Shown here in pieces: positions 17,894-25,070 of a stretch of DNA of 57,076 bases. How positions within the stretch are numbered: the stretch's first letter is position 1; each line of letters starts with the position of its first letter. Source of the DNA: Limosilactobacillus sp. (GTDB lineage Bacteria > Bacillota > Bacilli > Lactobacillales > Lactobacillaceae). The stretch lies in the NCBI GenBank assembly GCA_030530845.1, contig JAUMUE010000006.1, forward strand, positions 1-57,076. Reading direction: 5' to 3'. Both the position numbers and the translations under genes were made by a program. The notes under the pieces are model-generated. The model did not search any database, had not been told where the DNA came from, and was given only the letters and a program-made list of their open reading frames with translations.

Positions 17894-18439
17894 ATGAAGT
17901 TAAGAAAAGCCACCATGGAAGATTTTGATCAAATCATGGACATTTTGCGTGATGGACGTAACCAACTCGCAGAACAAGGAATTGACCAATGGCAAGGTGA
18001 TTATCCTAACGCTGATGTCGTAAAAGAAGATATCGAAAACGGATGGGGTGTTCTGGCCCAGTCAGATGACGAACAAACTGTTGGTTACGTGGCTGTTGTA
18101 GACGGCCCAGACACTTCTTACGACACTATGAAGGGTAAGTGGCTGGTTGAGACTGAAAATTATGTTGTACTCCACCGGGTCGCTGTCCACTCAAAGCACA
18201 CTGGTCACGGCTACGCATCTAAGCTCTTCATTGCAGTTATTGACTACATTCACGATCACCGCAAGGACGTTGAGACAATGCGGATCGATACTCACGAAGA
18301 CAACAAGATTATGCAACACCTGATCACTAAGCACGGCTTCGAAAAGGTCGGCGAAGTATACGGTTACTACAGCGAAGACGAAACCATTTACGTTTACGCT
18401 AAGTTGACTGCTACTGGTGAAGAAAAGGTCAACGGCTAA
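17894..18439 (+). CDS. GNAT family N-acetyltransferase
   Basis: A 181-residue acetyltransferase. The N terminus MKLRKATMEDFDQIMDIL and the acetyl-CoA loop region HRVAVHSKHTGHGYASKLF are typical. They are followed by the late GNAT pattern RIDTHEDNKIMQHLITKHGFEKVG. The acceptor substrate is unknown. The start at 17894 has AGGTAGGGA upstream; the open frame extends further without support. It is monocistronic with its own promoter and terminator. Confidence 0.9.
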   Translation: MKLRKATMEDFDQIMDILRDGRNQLAEQGIDQWQGDYPNADVVKEDIENGWGVLAQSDDEQTVGYVAVVDGPDTSYDTMKGKWLVETENYVVLHRVAVHSKHTGHGYASKLFIAVIDYIHDHRKDVETMRIDTHEDNKIMQHLITKHGFEKVGEVYGYYSEDETIYVYAKLTATGEEKVNG

Positions 18440-18443
18440 TTAA

Positions 18444-18474
18444 TAAGGACTATGACATCTGCCATAGTCCTTTT
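18444..18474. terminator. Bidirectional terminator between GNAT and lysR genes
   Basis: AAGGACTATG (18445-18454) and CATAGTCCTT (18463-18472) form a perfect 10-bp stem with flanking A/T runs between convergent genes. Confidence 0.88.
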
Positions 18475-18475
18475 C

Positions 18476-19354
18476 TTATGCTTTCAATTGTGTTTTGACA
18501 AACTCCAAGAAGAGCTTGCTGACGAAATTTTGTGGTTCGTTGCGAAGCCAGATCATCTGGTGACCGGTGAACTTAACCGGTTCGATTGGTACAAATGCCA
18601 AGTCGGGATCATTGAAGAGGGCGATGATGCTCTGGATCGAGAGGGCGTAGTATTTGCCAGTCCGCACGAGCTCGATCATATTACTTGGTAGGTTGGCGGT
18701 TGCCTTGATATTCATCTTCTTCTCGTCGACTTTCATGATATCTGAGACCAGGTTGAAGACGATGTTGCGGTGTGGCACCACCAGTGGCAGGTTATAGAGT
18801 TCGTCGGCCGACAAGCTCTCTAACTTGGCCAGTGGATCGGAGGCTTTCATCAAGATCCCCCATTTGTCAGAAGCGGGCAGGGTGATGCCATTGTACTTCG
18901 CGGTTTCCACCGGTTCAATCAGACAGGCAAAGTCAAGGCGGCGTTCGTCAATCAACCGACGCAGGACGTCACCATCCCCGTCATAGATGCGAAACTTGAC
19001 GCCCGGGTATTGTTCCTGAAATTTACCGACCATCTTCATCATCAGCGGTGATACGGACGAAGCTACACAGCCCAGCGAGATCGTACCGCTGACACCATTT
19101 TCTTCCTTCAGCTCATCCTTAGTCTGGTCGATCATGTTCAAAATTGCGGTCGCACGGGACTGGAAGAGCACACCGGCCTTGGTTAATTTCAGGCGGCGCT
19201 CACTCCGGTCAAATAGCGGGGTCCCAATCTCATCTTCTAGTTCCATGATCTGCCGTGAAAGCGTCGGCTGTGTGATGTGTAGTTGGGTGGCTGCTTGTGT
19301 GATATTATTAGTTCTGGCAACGGTTAAAAAATACTTTAATACTCGAGTATCCAT
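18476..19354 (-). CDS. LysR family transcriptional regulator
   Basis: A 292-residue LTTR. The helix-turn-helix is in residues 1-60 (FLTVARTNNITQAATQLHITQPTLSRQI). The LysR substrate-binding domain follows. The ATG at 19354 follows GGAGGTCAAA; the TTG four codons upstream overlaps that site. It is divergent from the flavodoxin gene with only 31 bases between starts, so each promoter must overlap the other gene's 5' end or the shared gap. That arrangement, and the adjacent flavodoxin/cupin/decarboxylase genes, suggests it controls them. The inducer is unknown. Confidence 0.9.
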   Translation of the reverse strand: MDTRVLKYFLTVARTNNITQAATQLHITQPTLSRQIMELEDEIGTPLFDRSERRLKLTKAGVLFQSRATAILNMIDQTKDELKEENGVSGTISLGCVASSVSPLMMKMVGKFQEQYPGVKFRIYDGDGDVLRRLIDERRLDFACLIEPVETAKYNGITLPASDKWGILMKASDPLAKLESLSADELYNLPLVVPHRNIVFNLVSDIMKVDEKKMNIKATANLPSNMIELVRTGKYYALSIQSIIALFNDPDLAFVPIEPVKFTGHQMIWLRNEPQNFVSKLFLEFVKTQLKA

Positions 19355-19385
19355 TTTGACCTCCAAATACGTTTTAAAGGATGTA

Positions 19386-19853
19386 ATGATGGCAACGAAT
19401 GCGCTAATTATCTATTATTCTCAATACGGTGACACTGCTAAGCTCGCGTCTCAGATCCATAAAGTGACCGGGTGCGATATCTTGCGGATTGACGTCGCTC
19501 CAGATGTCTTTTCCGACGATGTTTTTGAAACCGAAGATATCTATAAGGATCAACTCGCCAGTCACACATTTCCAGAGTTGATCACTGAACTGCCGGATCT
19601 GGGGTTCTATGATGTCATCCTTGTCGGTGGACCAGTCTGGGACGGGGATGTTGCCTCGCCAGTGATCGCCTTGCTTAACCGGCTTCAAGGATATAAAGGG
19701 CTGGTCGTACCATTCTCGACTGCCTCGACTGATAGCCGTGATTATGACCAGAACTTCCGTGACCGCGCCGGTAGCCTGCACGTTGGACCTGGATTTCACA
19801 TTGTCCGCAACTACTCTGACGCCAAGCTCGCATCCTGGCTGAGAAAATTGTAA
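19386..19853 (+). CDS. Flavodoxin family protein
   Basis: A 155-residue flavodoxin-like protein (Flavodoxin_4 type). It has the FMN phosphate-binding loop YYSQYGDTAKLASQI near the N terminus and the GGPVWDGDVASPV loop over the flavin. FSTASTDSRD follows. It probably carries electrons or acts as a small FMN oxidoreductase. Two consecutive ATGs (19386, 19389) both fit AAAGG at 19376-19380; the second has the more usual spacing. It is divergent from the LysR gene and upstream of the cupin gene. Confidence 0.85.
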   Translation: MMATNALIIYYSQYGDTAKLASQIHKVTGCDILRIDVAPDVFSDDVFETEDIYKDQLASHTFPELITELPDLGFYDVILVGGPVWDGDVASPVIALLNRLQGYKGLVVPFSTASTDSRDYDQNFRDRAGSLHVGPGFHIVRNYSDAKLASWLRKL

Positions 19854-19948
19854 TGCGATTTAAGCATACATTTGCATTTACTATAAGTATTTTACATCAG
19901 GTCGATAACGTATTAAAGTAATAACAAAATTACAAGGAGTGTGATTGT

Positions 19949-20365
19949 ATGTCAAATAATGAAGAAGCAGTCAAGAATGACCTGTTTGGATTTGGCGAAA
20001 GCAACGAGGCCTTTAAGAAGTACTTCGTTGGTAAATCCTACTTGAACATGCTGACACAAATCTCAGATGATATCGATTGTGTGGTCGCAAATGTCAGCTT
20101 TGAACCCGGCTGTCGCAACAATTGGCACGTCCACCGCAACGGTTACCAAATTCTGATGGTGACTGCGGGCGAGGGCTGGTACCAAGAAGAAGGCAAGCCT
20201 GCACAACTGCTGAAGCCCGGGGATGTCGTTACTATTCCCGCTGACGTCAAGCACTGGCACGGTGCCACCAAGGACTCCTGGTTCTCCCACGTAGCTATCA
20301 CTAAGGGCACGAGCGATTGGTACGAACCGGTTTCTGATGAAGAGTACGAAAAACTCACAAAATAG
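19949..20365 (+). CDS. Cupin domain protein
   Basis: A 138-residue single cupin. Motif 1 includes NNWHVHRNGYQIL with the metal-binding HxH and later residues. Motif 2 is PGDVVTIPADVKHWHGA with the last His. These cupins commonly sit beside carboxymuconolactone decarboxylase-like proteins and flavodoxins and are often annotated as quercetin- or redox-related; no substrate can be inferred. AAGGAGTG precedes the ATG. The decarboxylase-like pseudogene starts 11 bases after the stop, so the two form a transcription unit. Confidence 0.88.
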   Translation: MSNNEEAVKNDLFGFGESNEAFKKYFVGKSYLNMLTQISDDIDCVVANVSFEPGCRNNWHVHRNGYQILMVTAGEGWYQEEGKPAQLLKPGDVVTIPADVKHWHGATKDSWFSHVAITKGTSDWYEPVSDEEYEKLTK

Positions 20366-20376
20366 GGGGCTTCGAC

Positions 20377-20694
20377 ATGGCAAAGAAACAAACTGCAGGA
20401 CGCGATAACCTCGGTGAATTTGCGCCCAAATTTGCAGAATTAAACGACGACGTATTATTTGGTGAAGTATGGTCACGGGAAAAGGAATTGAGTCCCTGCG
20501 ACCGTAGCATGGTGACCGTCACCGCGCTGATTACCAAGGGTGCATTTGCCTAACTGCCTTACCACATGCAAGCAGCCAAGGACAATGGCATCACAAAAGA
20601 AGAAATTGCTGAAGTAATCACACACCTGGCATTCTATGTTGGCTGGCCAAACGCCTGGTCCGCATTCTCAGTTGCTAAAGAAGTGTGGAAGTAA
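20377..20694 (+). pseudogene. Carboxymuconolactone decarboxylase family gene interrupted by an in-frame stop
   Basis: ATG at 20377 opens a frame of 105 codons that encodes a carboxymuconolactone decarboxylase/AhpD-like protein, except that codon 59 (20551-20553) is TAA. Before it the sequence runs to ALITKGAFA. After it, it resumes as LPYHMQAAKDNGITKEE...HLAFYVGWPNAWSAF and ends at TAA 20692-20694. Family members have Gln at or next to this position (QLPYH), so a single C-to-T change of CAA explains the stop. GGGGG lies upstream. Either a recent inactivation or a sequencing error. The downstream half has no obvious restart codon with a ribosome binding site, apart from an internal ATG at the HM of PYHM. 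Confidence 0.88.
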
Positions 20695-20715
20695 CTTTTC
20701 TTATCCATTAACACA

Positions 20716-20749
20716 CAAAAGGAGCAGTCCATGTGACTGCTCCTTTTTT
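20716..20749. terminator. Bidirectional terminator
   Basis: AAAAGGAGCAGTC (20717-20729) and GACTGCTCCTTTT (20735-20747) form a perfect 13-bp stem between the interrupted decarboxylase gene and the convergent hydrolase gene. Confidence 0.9.
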
Positions 20750-21692
20750 AGTGGAAGTATTTATCGAGAAATTTGCTGATCCGTTTTTGGTAATTAGCTG
20801 GGTCAATCCAGAAACTTTCGGCGTGGCTGGCATTGTCGACGATCCAGATCTTCTTGGGTGCGTTAGTGGCACGGTAGTTTTCGATCGCCATGTAGCTAGG
20901 CACGAATTTATCGTTAGCGCCATGGATGATGAAGATCGGCAGTTTGTTTTTCGCCAACTGTTCAACCGATGAGACGTCACCGAGGTAAAAGCCGAGCCGG
21001 TAGCGGGAAATAGTCGAAACCAGTGGGTAGATTGGATATTCGGGCAGGTGGTATTGGTTCTTCAAGAGGTACGTCATCTCGCCTTTGATGCTGGAGTATC
21101 CACAGTCGGCGATGATGCACTTGACCTGTGGTGGTAGCTCATCACCAGACAGCATTTCCACCGTCGCACCACCCATCGAAACACCGAAGAGCAGGATCTT
21201 GACCTGTTCACCGAGACGGACAATCATCCGTTCCAACCACTTCTGGTAGTCGAGGCGGTCGAGCCACCCAAAGCTGATGTAGCGTCCGGCACTCAGGCCA
21301 TGCGCCCGGTCGTCAGGCAGCAGGACGTTATATCCCATGTCGTGATACATCTTGGCGTATGACGACATTGTTTCGCCGTTGCCTTTGTACCCGTGGGCGA
21401 TCACGACAGCCTTGTCTTTGTTGAAGTCGGCGGCGGGGATGAAGTAAGCTGACATCTCACCATCACCATCATCGGGTGTGAAGGTCCACCGCTCCTTTTC
21501 GACTTGGTGGAACCAGTCGACGTATTCGTAGTACTGCTTGGCGTATTTCTTCTTATCTTCCGAAGTCTCGGGAACATAATTGACGCGCTTGAACGCTAAT
21601 TTGAAGAAGTGCTCACTGACGATAAAACTGGTTGCAGCCGCACCGCTCACTGTCAAAAGACCGGAAAGGAGAAAGTTATGTTTCTTTGCCAT
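20748..21692 (-). CDS. Membrane-anchored alpha/beta hydrolase
   Basis: A 314-residue protein with an N-terminal membrane helix (about 7-24) and a serine-hydrolase fold. HGYKGNG is the oxyanion loop, FGVSMGGATV the nucleophile elbow, HGANDKFVP the acidic residue and NASHAES the His. It resembles the YkfD/YqkD-type lipase-like hydrolases of Firmicutes. The substrate is unknown. AAAGGACG precedes the ATG. It is convergent with the upstream unit and divergent from copY. Confidence 0.88.
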   Translation of the reverse strand: MAKKHNFLLSGLLTVSGAAATSFIVSEHFFKLAFKRVNYVPETSEDKKKYAKQYYEYVDWFHQVEKERWTFTPDDGDGEMSAYFIPAADFNKDKAVVIAHGYKGNGETMSSYAKMYHDMGYNVLLPDDRAHGLSAGRYISFGWLDRLDYQKWLERMIVRLGEQVKILLFGVSMGGATVEMLSGDELPPQVKCIIADCGYSSIKGEMTYLLKNQYHLPEYPIYPLVSTISRYRLGFYLGDVSSVEQLAKNKLPIFIIHGANDKFVPSYMAIENYRATNAPKKIWIVDNASHAESFWIDPANYQKRISKFLDKYFH

Positions 21693-21761
21693 GTTCCCAC
21701 GTCCTTTCGAAATAAAATTTAGTTAATGGTATTATGTATTTCATTATTCGTCAAATCCAAA

Positions 21762-21791
21762 TTGTTGAAAGGACGACAGAGATGGTAAAAT
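21762..21791 (+). promoter_or_regulatory. Promoter of the copY-acpS unit
   Basis: TTGTTG (21762-21767) and the extended -10 TGGTAAAAT (21783-21791) are spaced 18 bases from -35 to the -10 hexamer. Confidence 0.6.
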
Positions 21792-21801
21792 AAATCCTGA
21801 T

Positions 21802-21811
21802 TACAAGTGTA
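21802..21811 (+). promoter_or_regulatory. cop box operator (TACAnnTGTA)
   Basis: TACAAGTGTA is an exact match to the CopY operator TACAnnTGTA. It sits just downstream of the predicted transcription start and 18 bases before the CopY start codon. This is the expected position for autorepression. Confidence 0.8.
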
Positions 21812-21829
21812 AACGTGAGGAGGGAGAAC

Positions 21830-22258
21830 ATGAAAGCTGACCAACAAATTTCATCAGCAGAATGGCAGGTAATGCGGATTATCTGGACGCTCGGGTCTAG
21901 CACCAGTGCCGAGATTACGACACTTTTGCAGAAAAAGGTCGACTGGAAGGCTGCTACGATCAAGACCCTCCTCGGACGCCTCGTCGATAAGGGCGCACTG
22001 TCGACAGAAAAGGAGGGAAGGGGATACCGTTACTTCCCCGAGATCAGCGAGCAAGACGCAATGTTTCAGTCCGCAGATGACCTCTTTGACAGCATCTGTG
22101 AACGCCAGGTGGGACCAGCTCTCCACCACGTGATTCAACACGCGACGCTCAGCAAGGAAAATATAGAAGATTTGCGTCATTTATTAGAAGAAAAAATCAA
22201 AACTGCGCCGGACCAGGTCGACTGTTGCTGTGTACCAGGACGCAAGATGGATTGCTAG
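21830..22258 (+). CDS. copY: CopY/TcrY family copper-responsive repressor
   Basis: A 142-residue BlaI/MecI/CopY-type repressor with a winged helix (residues 8-75, SSAEWQVMRIIWTLGSSTSAEI). The C-terminal cysteine cluster VDCCCVPGRKMDC resembles the CxCxnCxC Cu(I)/Zn(II) site of CopY, but the second CxC pair is reduced to a single Cys. An exact cop box lies upstream. No copper ATPase or chaperone gene is nearby: upstream is a hydrolase and downstream is acpS, starting 10 bases later. The start is ATG at 21830 after GAGGAGGGAG. Confidence 0.9.
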   Translation: MKADQQISSAEWQVMRIIWTLGSSTSAEITTLLQKKVDWKAATIKTLLGRLVDKGALSTEKEGRGYRYFPEISEQDAMFQSADDLFDSICERQVGPALHHVIQHATLSKENIEDLRHLLEEKIKTAPDQVDCCCVPGRKMDC

Positions 22259-22267
22259 GAGGATACC

Positions 22268-22621
22268 ATGATTAAGGGATTAGGAATTGACATCACAGAG
22301 ATTGCCCGCGTCAAGGAAATGGCAGACAAGCACCCCGGATACATCGCTAAGGTCATGACTCCGGGCGAGATCGAGCAGTACGAAAAGTTACGCAACCAAC
22401 GCGCCGCTGAATACCTTGCAGGACGGTGGTCACTGAAGGAATCATACTCCAAGGCCTGGGGAACCGGGATTGGTAAGGAAGTCGGATTTCAGGATATCGA
22501 AATTCTCAATAACGAACTCGGTGCACCAGTCGTCACCAAGTCGCCATTCGACGGGAAAGTCCACGCATCAGTTAGCCACACCGGTGAGTTAGTGATGACC
22601 GAAATTATCCTCGAAAACTAG
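22268..22621 (+). CDS. acpS: Holo-[acyl-carrier-protein] synthase
   Basis: A 117-residue AcpS that transfers 4'-phosphopantetheine from CoA to the Ser of ACP. The motifs GIDITEI (Mg-binding Asp) and RWSLKESYSKAWGTGI are present, and HASVSHT near the C terminus. The ribosome binding site TAGGAGGA overlaps the copY stop, indicating co-transcription with copY and separation from the fab promoter downstream. It activates the ACP encoded 2.2 kb downstream. Confidence 0.95.
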   Translation: MIKGLGIDITEIARVKEMADKHPGYIAKVMTPGEIEQYEKLRNQRAAEYLAGRWSLKESYSKAWGTGIGKEVGFQDIEILNNELGAPVVTKSPFDGKVHASVSHTGELVMTEIILEN

Positions 22622-22663
22622 CCTGATTTTTCCAAAAAAAGGGTAGTTTCACAAAAAAATATC

Positions 22664-22677
22664 TGAAAATATTTTCA
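22664..22677. other. 14-bp perfect palindrome upstream of the fab promoter
   Basis: TGAAAATATTTTCA is a perfect dyad in the AT-rich acpS-fabZ gap (22622-22862), about 100 bases before the fab -35. No factor can be assigned. The gap also contains the fab promoter and FabT-like boxes listed separately. Confidence 0.4.
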
Positions 22678-22772
22678 AATGTAGGTAATTTAGTTAACCC
22701 CCTTTACTAAAGTGTTTAACGGTATTAAATAATTTATAATCCCTTGTATTTCAACGCTTTTCGCGAAAAAAT

Positions 22773-22804
22773 AGTTTGACAATCAAAATATTCACCAATA
22801 TAAT
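22773..22804 (+). promoter_or_regulatory. fab operon promoter (consensus) with overlapping FabT box
   Basis: TTGACA (22776-22781) and TATAAT (22799-22804) are perfect hexamers with the optimal 17-base spacer. The 17-bp dyad AGTTTGACAATCAAAAT (22773-22789) matches the FabT consensus AnTTTGAnnnTCAAAnT exactly and covers the -35. Confidence 0.88.
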
Positions 22805-22834
22805 TTGAACATCGAATACTTTGATGTTCGAAAT
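22802..22834 (+). promoter_or_regulatory. Two further FabT-like half-overlapping boxes within an inverted repeat
   Basis: 22802-22818 (2 mismatches) and 22818-22834 (1 mismatch) follow AnTTTGAnnnTCAAAnT. Together they make an inverted repeat (GAACATC 22807-22813 with GATGTTC 22823-22829) covering the -10 and transcription start. Confidence 0.55.
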
Positions 22835-22862
22835 ACTTTTGAATAGAAAGTTGGTGTGATAT

Positions 22863-23309
22863 TTGGCATTAATGACGGCTCAGGAAGTTATGGATTTAAT
22901 TCCGAATCGCTATCCAATTTGCTACATCGATTACGTTGATGAGATGACTCCAGGTGAGAGCATTGTCGCTACGAAGAATGTGACGATTAATGAATCATTC
23001 TTCCGTGGACATTTCCCTGGAAATCCAGTCATGCCTGGTGTCTTGATTATTGAGACCCTGGCACAAGCTGCTTCTGTACTGATTCTGAAATCACCAGAAT
23101 TTTACAAGAAGACTGCCTACCTCGGAGCGATCAAGAATGCAAAGTTCCGTGGTATGGTTAAGCCAGGAGACGTAATGAAGCTCCATATCAAGATGCTCAA
23201 AGTGCGGAGCCGGATGGGGATTGTCGATGCAGTAGCGACGGTTAACGATAAGAAAGTTTGCAGTGCTCAATTAGTATTCATCGTTGCCGATCGTCAAGCA
23301 AAGATTTAG
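22863..23309 (+). CDS. fabZ: 3-hydroxyacyl-ACP dehydratase, first copy (FabZ/FabN type)
   Basis: A 148-residue hot-dog-fold dehydratase removing water from 3-hydroxyacyl-ACP. The catalytic His is in FFRGHFPGNPVMPGVLIIE and the partner Glu follows. A TTG start at 22863 fits the weak GGTG at 22853-22856; ATG at 22872 is an alternative. It is the first gene of the operon and one of two fabZ copies. In enterococci the copy upstream of the cluster (FabN) also isomerises the product for unsaturated fatty acids; whether this copy does so cannot be read from sequence. Confidence 0.93.
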   Translation: MALMTAQEVMDLIPNRYPICYIDYVDEMTPGESIVATKNVTINESFFRGHFPGNPVMPGVLIIETLAQAASVLILKSPEFYKKTAYLGAIKNAKFRGMVKPGDVMKLHIKMLKVRSRMGIVDAVATVNDKKVCSAQLVFIVADRQAKI

Positions 23310-23384
23310 GACTTGTTTTGGTCTATAATGTATTTTGAGAGTTGAAATATTTGATAATACAAAATAAAAAGGGAGAAATACATT

Positions 23385-23825
23385 ATGGCTGACGATTACC
23401 GGCAAATTAATAACGCGCTTATTAATATTTACAATGGAATTCTTTGGGTTGAAGAAAAAGAGCTTTGTAAGAGTTCATTCTCAGATCTGACCATTAAGGA
23501 ATTGCACGCTATCGATGTTATCTCGATGTACGACCACCAGACAGTATCTGCGGTTGCTAAGGCACTGCATTTGACTCCCGGGACGATGACTTCGATGACT
23601 GATCGACTCATCAAGAAGGGATACGTGGAGAGAAAGCGTGACGAAAAAGACCGGCGAATTATCCGCCTGCATCTTACTAAGAGGGGACGGGTACTTTACC
23701 GTGCTCACCGCGCTTTCCATAACAAGATGGTCGAAGGTTTCTTAAAAGGTATGTCACAAGACGAGTTAAAGACTGTTAACAAGGCTTTGGCCAACCTAGA
23801 AGAATTCTTAAAGGAACATGCTTAA
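23385..23825 (+). CDS. fabT: FabT, MarR family repressor of fatty acid synthesis
   Basis: A 146-residue MarR protein with the winged-helix core SAVAKALHLTPGTMTSMTDRLIKKGYVERKRDEKDRRI. Its position between fabZ and fabH is that of FabT, the acyl-ACP-dependent repressor of lactic acid bacteria and streptococci. AAAGGGAG precedes the ATG. The 75-base gap upstream holds a TATAAT (23324-23329) and an imperfect FabT-like dyad around 23349-23365, so an internal, self-regulated promoter is possible. Confidence 0.93.
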   Translation: MADDYRQINNALINIYNGILWVEEKELCKSSFSDLTIKELHAIDVISMYDHQTVSAVAKALHLTPGTMTSMTDRLIKKGYVERKRDEKDRRIIRLHLTKRGRVLYRAHRAFHNKMVEGFLKGMSQDELKTVNKALANLEEFLKEHA

Positions 23826-23827
23826 TC

Positions 23828-24796
23828 ATGAATAATTGGAAGATTACTGATGTTGCTTCGTATGCTCCACAGCGAGTGGTGACAAATGACGACTTAAGCC
23901 AACTGATGGACACGTCCGATGAATGGATTAAGGAACGGACAGGAATCTCACAACGCCACATTAGTTCTGGGGAAAACACTAGTGACCTCGCGACTAAGGT
24001 GGGTGAGAAACTGCTGGCGCAAAGTGGATGGTCAGCTAATGACGTTGACTTGATCATTGTTGCTACCATGTCTCCTGATTCCTACACGCCTTCGACAGCA
24101 GCGATTGTCCAAGGTCGTTTAGGAGCAGATCATGCAGTAGCTTTTGATCTCTCAGCAGCTTGTTCCGGATTTGTCTACGCGTTGACGGTTGCAGGATCAA
24201 TGCTTCAATCACCACAGTTCAATAAGGCGATGGTGATCGGCAGTGAGGTCTTATCAAAGATTGTTGATTGGAAGGATCGCTCAACAGCTGTTTTATTCGG
24301 CGATGGTGCCGGTGGGGTGCTGTTGACCGCAACCGACGATCAATATTATCTCGGCCAAGATTTGACGACTTTTGGGAAGATGAATGACAAGATTGTGGCT
24401 GGTCAAACCACTGTCTCAAGTGATTTTCCACACGAGATTACTGGATTGACACCATTTAAGATGGACGGTCGCTCAGTTTACAAGTTCTCAACTCATGAAG
24501 TGACCGAATCAATTAAGCGGGCCGTTGAAGATGCACAAATTGACCTCGACCAAGTAGATCATTTTGTTTTGCACCAAGCGAATGCGCGCATCATTACTCA
24601 AGTTGCCAAGCGGCTCAATCAACCGCTTGAAAAGTTCCCGGTCAATATCGACCAATACGGGAACACATCAGCTGCTAGTGAACCAATTTTGCTGGCAGAT
24701 TGTATTGAAAAAGGTGTCATCAAGCGTGGCGACACGTTGGCACTAGCTGGTTTCGGCGGTGGTTTAACCGTTGGAACAATTATCATTAAATATTAA
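23828..24796 (+). CDS. fabH: 3-oxoacyl-ACP synthase III
   Basis: A 322-residue KASIII that condenses acetyl-CoA with malonyl-ACP to start chains. The catalytic triad is visible: Cys in SAACSGF, His in HQANARI and Asn in YGNTSAAS. The C-terminal GFGGGLTVG loop is intact. It starts two bases after the fabT stop; AAGGAA lies inside the fabT 3' end. It is the first committed condensing enzyme and, with FabT, the control point of the operon. Confidence 0.96.
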   Translation: MNNWKITDVASYAPQRVVTNDDLSQLMDTSDEWIKERTGISQRHISSGENTSDLATKVGEKLLAQSGWSANDVDLIIVATMSPDSYTPSTAAIVQGRLGADHAVAFDLSAACSGFVYALTVAGSMLQSPQFNKAMVIGSEVLSKIVDWKDRSTAVLFGDGAGGVLLTATDDQYYLGQDLTTFGKMNDKIVAGQTTVSSDFPHEITGLTPFKMDGRSVYKFSTHEVTESIKRAVEDAQIDLDQVDHFVLHQANARIITQVAKRLNQPLEKFPVNIDQYGNTSAASEPILLADCIEKGVIKRGDTLALAGFGGGLTVGTIIIKY

Positions 24797-24818
24797 ATTT
24801 GAAAGAGGTATTTTAATT

Positions 24819-25064
24819 ATGACTAAGGAAGAAATTTTTAACGAAGTAAAGACTATTGTTGTTGAAGAATTAGACGTTGACGAAGCTAAGGTGACTATGG
24901 ACGCTAAGATCCAAGACGACCTTGAAGCAGATAGTCTTGACGTATTCGAAATCATGAACGAATTAGAAGACAAGTTCGATATCGAATTAGACAGTGACGA
25001 AACCGCTACTACTATTTCAGATGTTGTTGAATTGGTTGCTAAGCAAGTTGAAGCAAAGGACTAA
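24819..25064 (+). CDS. acpP: Acyl carrier protein
   Basis: An 81-residue acidic four-helix protein with the phosphopantetheine site DDLEADSLDVFEI. AAAGAGG lies nine bases before the ATG at 24819; the frame opens earlier, overlapping fabH, without a ribosome binding site. It is modified by AcpS (22268) and carries acyl intermediates for all Fab enzymes here. Confidence 0.95.
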   Translation: MTKEEIFNEVKTIVVEELDVDEAKVTMDAKIQDDLEADSLDVFEIMNELEDKFDIELDSDETATTISDVVELVAKQVEAKD

Positions 25065-25070
25065 TCACAA

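Noticed and set aside
18452-18691. 79-residue plus-strand ORF antisense to lysR
   Set aside because: It is entirely inside the lysR coding region and terminator, with no ribosome binding site.
20570-20694. Separate small gene for the 3' half of the interrupted decarboxylase
   Set aside because: The only ATG (in PYHM) lacks a ribosome binding site, and the sequence continues the upstream frame exactly, so it is better read as one broken gene.
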